This document shows positions 42,510 to 50,792 of a DNA stretch of 64,000 nt, piece after piece. The DNA is from Streptomyces sp. NBC_00224 (GTDB taxonomy: Bacteria; Actinomycetota; Actinomycetes; Streptomycetales; Streptomycetaceae): contig NZ_CP108106.1 of assembly GCF_041435195.1 (NCBI RefSeq), positions 2,790,001-2,854,000 of the forward strand, in the 5' to 3' direction. The translations under genes and the position numbers were made by a program. The notes beneath the pieces were generated by a model. It was given only the letters and a program-made list of their open reading frames with translations, was not told the origin of the DNA and made no database searches. The stretch's first letter is position 1. Every line of letters begins with the position of its first letter.

Positions 42510-43442
42510 GTGCACACTCTGCCGCAACAGCTGGCCAACGGGCTGCTCCTCGGCTCGATGTACGGGCTGATCGCCATCGGCTACACGATGGTGTACGGCA
42601 TCGTCCAGCTCATCAACTTCGCCCACGGCGAGATCTTCATGACCGGCGCCTTCGGCGGACTCACGGTCTACCTCTACGTGCTGCCCGACGGCATATCCAT
42701 GTGGATAGCCCTCCCCCTGATGCTCATCGGCGGCGCACTCGTCTCCGTGCTCATCGCACTGGGAGCGGAACGCTTCGCCTACCGACCACTGCGCGGCGCG
42801 CCACGCCTGGCGCCACTGATCACCGCGATCGGCCTCTCGCTCGCGCTCCAGCAGGCGGTCTTCAACTGGTACCCGAACGCCAAGAACGACGAGGTCTTCC
42901 CGCAGCTCCCCGGCGGACCCTTCAGCATCGGTTCGGTCTCCTTCGGCAGCGGCGACATCTTCCTGATCACCGCCGCCCCGCTCTGTATGGCCGCGCTCGC
43001 CCTGTTCGTCCGCTCCTCGCGCACCGGCCGCGCCATGCAGGCCACCGCGCAGGACCCGGACACCGCGCAGCTGATGGGCATCGACACCAACCGCATCATC
43101 ATGATCGCCTTCGCCATCGGCGGCCTCTTCGCCGCCGTCGCGGGCATCGCCTGGGGCCTGAAGTACGGCTCCATCAAGTACGAGATGGGCTTCCAGGCCG
43201 GTCTCAAGGCGTTCACCGCCGCCGTCCTCGGCGGCATCGGCAACATCTACGGCGCCATGATCGGCGGTGTGGTCCTCGGCCTCGCCGAGACCATGGCCAG
43301 CGCGTACATCGCCGACGTCCCCGGGATGCAGCAGCTCGGCGGCTCGGGCTGGGCCAACGTCTGGGCGTTCGTCCTCCTCATCCTCGTCCTGCTCTTCAGG
43401 CCACAAGGCCTGGTGGGCGAACGCGTCGCGGACAGGGCGTGA
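42510..43442 (+). CDS. livH: Branched-chain amino acid ABC transporter permease LivH
   Basis: 310 aa, about eight membrane segments. Family landmarks are the N-terminal LANGLLLGSMYGLIAIGYTMVYGIVQLINFAHGEIFMTGAF, the central RAMQATAQDPDTAQLMGIDTNRIIMIAFAIGG (the EAA-like coupling loop contacting LivG/LivF) and the C-terminal GAMIGGVVLGLAETMASAY. The GTG at 42510 follows GGAGG. Its stop lies within a GTGA that precedes livM, so the two are tightly coupled. Confidence 0.93.
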   Translation: MHTLPQQLANGLLLGSMYGLIAIGYTMVYGIVQLINFAHGEIFMTGAFGGLTVYLYVLPDGISMWIALPLMLIGGALVSVLIALGAERFAYRPLRGAPRLAPLITAIGLSLALQQAVFNWYPNAKNDEVFPQLPGGPFSIGSVSFGSGDIFLITAAPLCMAALALFVRSSRTGRAMQATAQDPDTAQLMGIDTNRIIMIAFAIGGLFAAVAGIAWGLKYGSIKYEMGFQAGLKAFTAAVLGGIGNIYGAMIGGVVLGLAETMASAYIADVPGMQQLGGSGWANVWAFVLLILVLLFRPQGLVGERVADRA

Positions 43443-43447
43443 TCGAC

Positions 43448-45232
43448 ATGACCACCAGCACCACCAAGACCGTCGCCCCCGCGGCCGAGCCGCGCGGCAT
43501 CGTCCCGCTGCCGGCGCCCGTCGCCCGGCTGCTCATCGCGGTCGGCGCCGTCGCCACCATCGCCTCCACCTTCCTCGCCTGGACCTGGGACTCCGAGTTC
43601 CCCGGTGACCTCACCGTCACCGGCTACCCGGCCGGGCTCCAGACCCTCGCCCTGGTCGCCGGAGCGCTCACCCTGCTCTACGCCCTCGCGGGCCAGGGCA
43701 TCCGCGGCCTGGGCTGGCTCAACCCGGGCGGCACCAACAACCCGGTGCTCCTCGCCGCGTTCTCCGCGTTCGCGGTCGTCTGGTACACCGCGATCGCCAT
43801 CTCGTACGACCTGGGCGGCCTGGCCAACCTGGAGCCGGGCGCGTTCGTCGCGGCCGTCTCGTCCCTGCTGCCGGTCGTCGGCGCGCTCGCGCTGCCCCAC
43901 CCGGGCCGCTCGCTGCGCGACCACATCTCCAAGCCCGACGGCATCCCGGCGGCCGCGCCGCTGCCCAGCTGGGCCCAGCGTCTGATCATCTCGCTGGCCA
44001 CCGCGCTCGGCCTGGTCGTCTTCACGTACGGCATCGGCGTCAACGACGACGAGAGCGAGACCTTCATCGGTCTGCTGCTCCTGGTCCTGTTCGGTTCGAT
44101 GGCGCTGTTCGCCGCCGGGCTCTTCGAGCGGTTCACCGAACTCAACGTCCAGCACAAGGGGTTCGCGACCACCGCGGTCTTCCTGGCGGCCGTGATCTTC
44201 CCCTTCACCCAGAGCGAGGACCACAACGCCAACCTCGGCGCCAACATCCTCATCTTCGGCACCGTCGCCCTCGGCCTCAACATCGTCGTCGGCCTCACCG
44301 GTCTGCTCGACCTCGGTTACGTGGCCTTCCTCGGCGTCGGCGCCTACGGGGCCGCGCTGGTCTCCGGCTCCGAGTTCTCCCGCTTCTCCGGTGTGCAGGT
44401 CCCGTTCTGGGCCGCCGCGCTGATCGGCATGGGAGCGTCGCTAGTCTTCGGCGTCATCATCGGCGCACCGACCCTGCGACTGCGCGGCGACTACCTCGCC
44501 ATCGTCACCCTCGGCTTCGGAGAGATCTTCCGGATCACCGTCAACAACCTCGACGGCGCCTCCGGCCCCAACCTCACCAACGGCCCCAACGGCATCTCCC
44601 AGATCCCCGACCTGGAGATCTTCGGGTTCAACCTCGGCGCCGCGCACGACATCGCCGGACGCACCATCGGCCGCTTCGGCAACTACCTGTTCCTGATGCT
44701 GCTGATCACGGCACTCATCGTGCTCGTCTTCAACCGCGCCGCGAACTCCCGCATCGGCCGCTCCTGGATCGCCATCCGCGAGGACGAGACCGCCGCGACC
44801 GCCATGGGCATCAACGGCTTCCGGGTCAAGCTCATCGCCTTCGCCCTGGGTGCCTCGCTCGCCGGTCTCGCGGGCACGGTCTTCGCCCACGTCAACTACA
44901 GCGTGGTGCCGAGCCCCTTCCAGTTCGCCGGCGCCGCTCCGCCCAACTCGGCCTTCCTGCTCGCGGCCGTGGTCCTCGGCGGCATGGGCACGGTGAGCGG
45001 TCCGCTGCTGGGCGCCTCGCTGCTCTACCTCATCCCCGAGAAGCTGGGCTTCCTCAAGGAGTACGAGCTCTTCGGCTTCGGCGTCGCCCTCATCCTGCTG
45101 ATGCGGTTCCGCCCCGAGGGCATCGTCGCCAACCGGCGCAGCCAGCTCGAATTCCACGAGACCGGCCAACTGGACGTGCCCGAAAAGGGGCTTCCGGACA
45201 CCACCGTCGGCGTCACCAAGGCGGAGGCGTAA
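43448..45232 (+). CDS. livM: Branched-chain amino acid ABC transporter permease LivM with N-terminal membrane extension
   Basis: 594 aa, clearly longer than the ~320-420 aa of many LivM proteins. The first ~250 residues are extra: several hydrophobic helices (LLIAVGAVATIASTFLAW, LALVAGALTLLYALAG, LLAAFSAFAVVWYTAIAI) joined by short loops. The standard LivM core begins near residue 255 with ANILIFGTVALGLNIVVGLTGLLDLGYVAFLGVGAYGAAL, the coupling loop SRIGRSWIAIREDETAATAMGINGFRVKLIAFALGA and a LIPEKLGFLKEY end. The ATG at 43448 is used; a GTG at 43439 overlapping the livH stop is an alternative. Confidence 0.92.
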   Translation: MTTSTTKTVAPAAEPRGIVPLPAPVARLLIAVGAVATIASTFLAWTWDSEFPGDLTVTGYPAGLQTLALVAGALTLLYALAGQGIRGLGWLNPGGTNNPVLLAAFSAFAVVWYTAIAISYDLGGLANLEPGAFVAAVSSLLPVVGALALPHPGRSLRDHISKPDGIPAAAPLPSWAQRLIISLATALGLVVFTYGIGVNDDESETFIGLLLLVLFGSMALFAAGLFERFTELNVQHKGFATTAVFLAAVIFPFTQSEDHNANLGANILIFGTVALGLNIVVGLTGLLDLGYVAFLGVGAYGAALVSGSEFSRFSGVQVPFWAAALIGMGASLVFGVIIGAPTLRLRGDYLAIVTLGFGEIFRITVNNLDGASGPNLTNGPNGISQIPDLEIFGFNLGAAHDIAGRTIGRFGNYLFLMLLITALIVLVFNRAANSRIGRSWIAIREDETAATAMGINGFRVKLIAFALGASLAGLAGTVFAHVNYSVVPSPFQFAGAAPPNSAFLLAAVVLGGMGTVSGPLLGASLLYLIPEKLGFLKEYELFGFGVALILLMRFRPEGIVANRRSQLEFHETGQLDVPEKGLPDTTVGVTKAEA

Positions 45233-45237
45233 CCATC

Positions 45238-46247
<1,010 letters not shown>

Positions 46248-46251
<4 letters not shown>

Positions 46252-46964
46252 CCGCTCTTCTGGAAGTCGAAGACCTCCGCGTCGCCTACGGCAAGATCGA
46301 GGCCGTCAAGGGGATCTCCTTCAGCGTCGAGGCGGGCCAGGTCGTCACGCTCATCGGCACCAACGGCGCCGGCAAGACCACGACCCTGCGGACCCTGTCG
46401 GGGCTCCTCAAGCCCTCCGGCGGCCGGATCACCTTCGACGGGAAGCCCCTGTCGAACATCCCCGCGCACAAGATCGTCGCGCTGGGGCTTGCCCACTCCC
46501 CCGAGGGCCGGCATATCTTCCCGCGGCTGAGCATCGCCGAGAACCTCCAGCTCGGAGCGTTTCTGCGGAGCGACAAGGCGGGCATCGAGAAGGACATCGA
46601 GCGCGCCTACGAGCTGTTCCCCATCCTGGGCGAACGGCGCAAGCAGGCGGCCGGCACCCTCTCCGGCGGTGAGCAGCAGATGCTCGCGATGGGCCGGGCG
46701 CTGATGTCCCAGCCCAAGCTGCTGATGCTGGACGAGCCGTCGATGGGCCTCTCCCCGATCATGATGCAGAAGATCATGGAGACCATCGTCGAGCTCAAGG
46801 CCCAGGGCACCACGATTCTGCTCGTCGAGCAGAACGCCCAGGCCGCACTCTCCCTGGCGGACCACGCCCATGTGATGGAGGTCGGCGAGATCAAGCTCTC
46901 CGGCTCCGGGCAGGACCTCCTCCACGACGAGAACGTCCGCAAGACGTACCTCGGCGAGGACTAG
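46248..46964 (+). CDS. livF: Branched-chain amino acid ABC transporter ATP-binding protein LivF
   Basis: 238 aa, standard length. The GTG at 46248 overlaps the livG stop (GTGA) and has AAGGAG upstream. Walker A is GTNGAGKTTTLRTLSG, and the LivF-typical LGLAHSPEGRHIFPRLSIAENLQLG follows. Next come the signature LSGGEQQMLAMGRAL, Walker B LLMLDEPSMGLSPIM, and the switch LLVEQNAQAALSLADHAHVMEVG. It pairs with LivG to power uptake through LivH/LivM. A strong hairpin terminates the operon 14 bp later. Confidence 0.95.
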
Positions 46965-46977
46965 CAGGGGTTACGGA

Positions 46978-47012
46978 TACGGGCCGCGCCACGAAATGTG
47001 GCGCGGCCCGTA
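46978..47012 (+). terminator. Terminator of the branched-chain amino acid transport operon
   Basis: Perfect 15-bp stem (46978-46992 and 46998-47012) with a GAAAT loop, 14 bp beyond the livF stop, followed by a T-containing CATTTA. Confidence 0.85.
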
Positions 47013-47018
47013 CGGCAT

Positions 47019-47078
47019 TTAGGGGCGCGGGGAACTGCGCGAGCAACCCACCACCGGCCCGCAGACAAAGACCGGGCC
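47019..47078 (+). repeat. Copy C of the GCGCGGGGAACTGCGCG dispersed repeat
   Basis: AGGGGCGCGGGGAACTGCGC followed by GAGCAACCCACCACC, GGCCCGCAGACAAAG and ACCGGGCC. It is nearly identical in layout to copy A at 40059. It lies between the liv terminator and the convergent pdtaR stop at 47084. Confidence 0.8.
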
Positions 47079-47083
47079 TACCC

Positions 47084-47734
47084 TTACCCCTTCGCCGCCT
47101 TCTTCTCCTCCGCGTCCTCGATGACCGCCTCCGCGACCTGCTGCATCGACAGGCGCCGGTCCATCGACGTCTTCTGGATCCAGCGGAACGCGGCGGGCTC
47201 GGACAGCCCGTACTGCGTCTGGAGGATCGACTTGGCGCGGTCGACGAGCTTGCGCGTCTCCAGGCGCTGGGAGAGGTCCGCGACCTCCTGCTCCAGCGCC
47301 TTCAGCTCGGTGAACCGGGACACCGCCATCTCGATCGCGGGCACGACGTCGCTCTTGGAGAACGGCTTCACCAGGTACGCCATCGCCCCGGCGTCCCGGG
47401 CCCGCTCCACCAGGTCGCGCTGCGAGAACGCGGTGAGCATCAGGACGGGCGCGATGGAGTCCTTGGCGATCTGCTCGGCGGCCGAGATGCCGTCCAGGAC
47501 CGGCATCTTCACATCGAGGATGACCAGGTCGGGGCGGTGCTCCCGGGCCAGCTCGACGGCCCTCTGCCCGTCCCCGGCCTCGCCGACGACCGCGTAGCCC
47601 TCTTCTTCGAGCATCTCTTTGAGGTCGAGGCGGATGAGGGCCTCGTCCTCGGCGATGACGACGCGGGTCGTCAGCGGCGGGACGTGCGACTGGTCGTCGT
47701 CGGCGACGGGCTGGGGCGACTCGGGGGCGGTCAC
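47084..47734 (-). CDS. pdtaR: ANTAR-domain response regulator PdtaR
   Basis: 216 aa from the GTG at 47734, behind AAGGAG. The receiver domain has TRVVIAEDEALIRLDLKEML (acidic pocket), LVILDVKMPVLDG with the phosphoacceptor Asp74, LTAFSQRDLVERARDAGAMAYLVKPF (Thr switch, Lys). The C-terminal ANTAR three-helix domain (~155-205) has RLETRKLVDRAKSILQTQYGLSEPAAFRWIQKTSMDRRLSMQQVAEAVI. This is the layout and near sequence of M. tuberculosis PdtaR (Rv1626), partner of the kinase PdtaS. ANTAR domains bind paired RNA hairpins and prevent termination. No kinase gene is adjacent here. Confidence 0.93.
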   Translation of the reverse strand: MTAPESPQPVADDDQSHVPPLTTRVVIAEDEALIRLDLKEMLEEEGYAVVGEAGDGQRAVELAREHRPDLVILDVKMPVLDGISAAEQIAKDSIAPVLMLTAFSQRDLVERARDAGAMAYLVKPFSKSDVVPAIEMAVSRFTELKALEQEVADLSQRLETRKLVDRAKSILQTQYGLSEPAAFRWIQKTSMDRRLSMQQVAEAVIEDAEEKKAAKG

Positions 47735-47837
47735 GGGGGCTCCTTGTTGCGGGGCAAAGTACTGCTTCCCAAGAGCGTACCCAGCTGCGGTAAGGTGTGG
47801 TCACGGCGGGTAGCCGCCTACCTTTGGTTCCAAGGAT

Positions 47838-47910
47838 GCCCCGGTAGCCCAGCGGTAGAGGCAATGGTCTCAAACACCATCCAGCGTCGGTTCGAATCCG
47901 ACCCGGGGTA
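47838..47910 (+). tRNA. tRNA with CAA anticodon (tRNA-Leu-like) and short variable arm
   Basis: 73 nt. Acceptor GCCCCGG pairs with CCGGGGT (one G-U at position 1-72); discriminator A73; CCA not encoded. D arm GCC...GGC with AGCGGTAGA loop; anticodon stem ATGGT/ACCAT with loop CTCAAAC, reading CAA at 34-36; T arm GTCGG-TTCGAAT-CCGAC. CAA decodes UUG (Leu). The variable region is only five nucleotides (CCAGC), whereas bacterial tRNA-Leu normally has a long class II arm. The D arm carries one residue more than the standard spacing. A -10-like TAAGGT lies at 47791-47796. Confidence 0.85.
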
Positions 47911-47977
47911 CTTTTCGTGCGAATCCATGGTCACGCACCGTTGAGGTTCGCGTCACCCCCTACCCCTTCTCGAAGCA

Positions 47978-48004
47978 GGGCCCCCGCCCGTACGACAGGG
48001 GCCC
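47978..48004 (-). terminator. Hairpin after the DUF4331 gene
   Basis: GGGCCCC (47978-47984) pairs with GGGGCCC (47998-48004) across a 13-nt loop, 6 bp beyond the stop at 48011. It is a short GC stem without a T-run, so confidence is moderate. Confidence 0.5.
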
Positions 48005-48010
48005 GGGGCC

Positions 48011-48964
48011 TCAGTGCGGCGTGCCGAGGTAGGGGAACTCCAGGAGCAGGTCCGTATGCGGACCGATGTGGTCCGTGGAGATCTTCCCGCCGGAGACCAT
48101 GGCCAGCCGGGCCGAAGTGACGTCGTCCGTGAGCGTGCGGCCGTTGGGGTACGCGGCGGGCCTGCTCCGGTCGTAGCGCAGGACGTCGGGGAGCACCGTG
48201 CGCAGGGCCGCTTCGGCCGACTCCTCCGTGTAGCCGCCGGTGTGCTGGAGGACCGCTGTCCAAGGGGCCAGATAGGTGTCCCGGTCGTCGGCCGGTTCGC
48301 CCGCGTTGTAGGCGTCCTTGACCTCCTCCGCGTTGAAGTACGCCGTGAGGGAGGGGTGGGCGCCCCGGTCGACCGACTTCAGCGTCCCGTTCTGGTGGAC
48401 GCTGACGCGGGCCCAGACGCCGATCGTGGGGTCGGCGCCGAGTTCGGAGTCGGGCACTTCCAGGACGATGCCGAAGACGTTCTTGTCGGCGCCCCAGTCG
48501 GTGCCGGTCCACTGGAACTCCTTGACGATGCCGTCGAGGTCCGCGAAGAACGGGTCGCTGCGCAGCCCGGCCGAGACGAGGTACTGGCCCGCCTCGGTGA
48601 CCTGCGGATGGGGGCCGAAGCTGACGGGCGCGTCGGTGAAGAGCGGGGTGCCGGCGGCCTCGTGGGCGCGGGCCTCGGCGCCGGTGGCCCGGTGGACGGT
48701 GAGGGTCTGCTCCCCGTCGTCGGCGGGGTCGGAGAAGGTGAAGCTGTAGGCGACGTCGGCCCGGTGGTCGCCGTCGGTGTCGATGTTGAGGCGGTAGACG
48801 GCGTCCGGGTGGAAGGCCCGGCCGCCGGTGGGGGCGATCGGGTTGACGTTCATGATGAGGACGGTGCGGCCGCCCGGGACCGTGAAGGCGAACACGTCGG
48901 TGAGGTCGAGGCGCGCGTCGCCCATGGGCGAGCGGAGGTTCGGCCCGCTGAGGTGATGTGACAT
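48011..48964 (-). CDS. DUF4331-family protein
   Basis: 317 aa. It matches the actinobacterial DUF4331 pattern: MSHHLSGPNLRSPMGDARLDLTDVFAF at the N-terminus (a His/Asp-rich motif), TVLIMNVNPIAP, FHPDAVYRLNIDTDGDHRADVAYSFTFS, then NVFGIVLEVPDSELG and a C-terminal NGRTLTDDVTSARLAMVSGG. The fold is beta-rich. No signal peptide is visible. No enzymatic role is established for the family. Confidence 0.85.
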   Translation of the reverse strand: MSHHLSGPNLRSPMGDARLDLTDVFAFTVPGGRTVLIMNVNPIAPTGGRAFHPDAVYRLNIDTDGDHRADVAYSFTFSDPADDGEQTLTVHRATGAEARAHEAAGTPLFTDAPVSFGPHPQVTEAGQYLVSAGLRSDPFFADLDGIVKEFQWTGTDWGADKNVFGIVLEVPDSELGADPTIGVWARVSVHQNGTLKSVDRGAHPSLTAYFNAEEVKDAYNAGEPADDRDTYLAPWTAVLQHTGGYTEESAEAALRTVLPDVLRYDRSRPAAYPNGRTLTDDVTSARLAMVSGGKISTDHIGPHTDLLLEFPYLGTPH

Positions 48965-49043
48965 GGCGTCAGCGTGGCGGCGGACCCCGGTCCCGGCCCC
49001 CGAGGCCGGGCCGTCGGGTCATCCCTTCGGCCCGGCCCCGTAC

Positions 49044-49119
49044 CGGTGTGGGCGACGCGTGCCGGTGCGGGCGACGCGTGCCGGTGCGGGCGACGCGTGC
49101 CGGTGCGGGCGACGCGCTC
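49044..49119. repeat. Four tandem copies of a 19-bp repeat
   Basis: CGGTGCGGGCGACGCGTGC is repeated four times without gaps (49044-49062, 49063-49081, 49082-49100, 49101-49119). Copy 1 has one T substitution and copy 4 ends CTC. It abuts the pyk gene, overlapping its stop by two bases, within the 153-bp gap to the DUF4331 gene. The unit is not a multiple of three, so it does not encode a peptide repeat. Confidence 0.9.
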
Positions 49120-50554
49120 AGCTCTTGGGGAGGTCGTCCTCGCCGATGTGGTGGACGCGGACGAGGTTGGTCGAGCCGGGCACTCCGGGCGGGGAGCCCG
49201 CCGTGATGACCACGATGTCGCCCCGCTCGCAGCGGCCGATCTTCAAGAGTTGTTCGTCGACCTGGGCGACCATCGCGTCCGTCGACTCCACGTGCGGCCC
49301 GAGGAAGGCCTCCACGCCCCAGGTGAGGTTGAGCTGGGAGCGGGTGGCCGGGTCGGGCGTGAAGGCGAGCAGCGGGATCGGCGAGCGGTAGCGGGACAGG
49401 CGCTTGACGGTGTCGCCGGACTGGGTGAAGGCGACGAGGTACTTGGCGTTCAGGAAGTCGCCCATCTCGGCCGCCGCGCGGGCCACCGCGCCGCCCTGGG
49501 TGCGGGGCTTGCTGCGCTCGGTGAGCGGCGGCAGGCCCTTGGCCAGGACGTCCTCCTCGGCCGCCTCGACGATGCGGCTCATCGTACGGACGGTCTCGAC
49601 GGGGTACTTGCCCACGCTCGTCTCGCCGGAGAGCATCACCGCGTCCGTGCCGTCGATGACCGCGTTGGCCACGTCGCTCGCCTCGGCCCTGGTGGGGCGG
49701 GAGTTGTCGATCATCGAGTCGAGCATCTGGGTGGCCACGATGACCGGCTTGGCGTTCCGCTTGGCGAGCTTGATCGCTCGCTTCTGCACGATCGGGACCA
49801 GTTCGAGGGGCATTTCGACACCCAGGTCGCCGCGCGCCACCATGATTCCGTCGAAGGCCGCGACGATGTCGTCAATGCTGTCGACGGCCTGCGGCTTCTC
49901 GATCTTGGCGATCACCGGGACGCGGCGGCCCTCCTCGTCCATGACGCGGTGGACGTCGTCGATGTCGCGGCCGCTGCGGACGAAGGAGAGCGCGACGACG
50001 TCGGCGCCGGTGCGCAGGGCCCAGCGCAGGTCCTCGACGTCCTTCTCGGAGAGCGCGGGCACGGAGACGGCGACGCCGGGGAGGTTGAGCCCCTTATGGT
50101 CGGAGACCATGCCGCCCTCGACGACGCGGGTACGCACGCGCGGGCCGTCGACGCCGACGACCTCCAGGGCCACCTTGCCGTCGTCGACGAGGACGCGTTC
50201 GCCGACGGTGACGTCGTCCGCCAGGCCCGAGTAGGTGGTGCCGCAGGTGTGGCGGTCGCCCTCGACGTCCTCGACGGTGATGGTGAACTCGTCGCCGCGT
50301 TCAAGCAGTACGGGACCTTCGCGAAAACGTCCGAGACGGATCTTCGGGCCTTGAAGGTCGGCGAGCACTCCGACACTGCGGCCCGTTTCGTCGGACGCCT
50401 TGCGCACGCGCTGATAGCGCTCCTCGTGGTCGGCGTACGTGCCGTGGCTGAGGTTGAAGCGGGCGACGTCCATTCCGGCCTCGACCAGTGCCTTGATCTG
50501 GTCGTACGTGTCGGTGGCGGGCCCCAGGGTACAGACGATCTTTGCTCGACGCAT
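49118..50554 (-). CDS. pyk: Pyruvate kinase
   Basis: 478 aa, standard bacterial length. It transfers phosphate from phosphoenolpyruvate to ADP. N-terminal RRAKIVCTLGPATDTYDQIKALVEAGMDVARFNLSHG, B-domain LADLQGPKIRLG, the signature IAKIEKPQAVDSIDDIV with the catalytic Lys, MVARGDLGVEMPLELVPIVQK, ATQMLDSMIDNSRPTRAEASDVANAVIDGTDAVMLSGETSVGKYP, and a C-terminal allosteric domain are all present. The ATG at 50554 gives the canonical start. A 12-bp palindrome, TACCGGCCGGTA, lies 18 bp upstream. Confidence 0.97.
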   Translation of the reverse strand: MRRAKIVCTLGPATDTYDQIKALVEAGMDVARFNLSHGTYADHEERYQRVRKASDETGRSVGVLADLQGPKIRLGRFREGPVLLERGDEFTITVEDVEGDRHTCGTTYSGLADDVTVGERVLVDDGKVALEVVGVDGPRVRTRVVEGGMVSDHKGLNLPGVAVSVPALSEKDVEDLRWALRTGADVVALSFVRSGRDIDDVHRVMDEEGRRVPVIAKIEKPQAVDSIDDIVAAFDGIMVARGDLGVEMPLELVPIVQKRAIKLAKRNAKPVIVATQMLDSMIDNSRPTRAEASDVANAVIDGTDAVMLSGETSVGKYPVETVRTMSRIVEAAEEDVLAKGLPPLTERSKPRTQGGAVARAAAEMGDFLNAKYLVAFTQSGDTVKRLSRYRSPIPLLAFTPDPATRSQLNLTWGVEAFLGPHVESTDAMVAQVDEQLLKIGRCERGDIVVITAGSPPGVPGSTNLVRVHHIGEDDLPKS

Positions 50555-50571
50555 GCTTCGAGCCTAGGCCT

Positions 50572-50583
50572 TACCGGCCGGTA
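50572..50583. promoter_or_regulatory. Palindrome TACCGGCCGGTA upstream of pyk
   Basis: A perfect 12-bp palindrome 18-29 bp before the pyk ATG. Position fits an operator or the initiation region of the pyk promoter. The regulator is unknown. Confidence 0.4.
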
Positions 50584-50705
50584 GAGAATTGGCCCCGCGT
50601 GACTACTCAACAACCTTTACATGAAGGGGTATTGACAACTGTTGAATTGGGCGCGGGCGTGCTCCGATGAGCGCGGAGCATCGGCCAGCGCCCCCGCGCA
50701 AACCC

Positions 50706-50734
50706 TTGACATGTTCAGGCCCCAGCGCTGAGAT
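50706..50734 (+). promoter_or_regulatory. Probable promoter of the GH27 galactosidase gene
   Basis: TTGACA (50706-50711), 17-bp spacer, TGAGAT (50729-50734), about 60 bp before the ATG at 50793. GTTGAATTG occurs at 50641-50649 upstream and at 50758-50766 downstream, as direct repeats flanking the promoter. These could be sites for a carbohydrate-responsive regulator (inference). Confidence 0.5.
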
Positions 50735-50792
50735 ATGTTCGTTTTCGTTCGACCTCGTTGAATTGCGTGCTACTACACCGACGGAGCCGCAC

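Noticed and set aside
49044..49119. Possible CRISPR-like or peptide repeat
   Set aside because: Contiguous 19-bp units without spacers and not a multiple of three; a simple tandem duplication.
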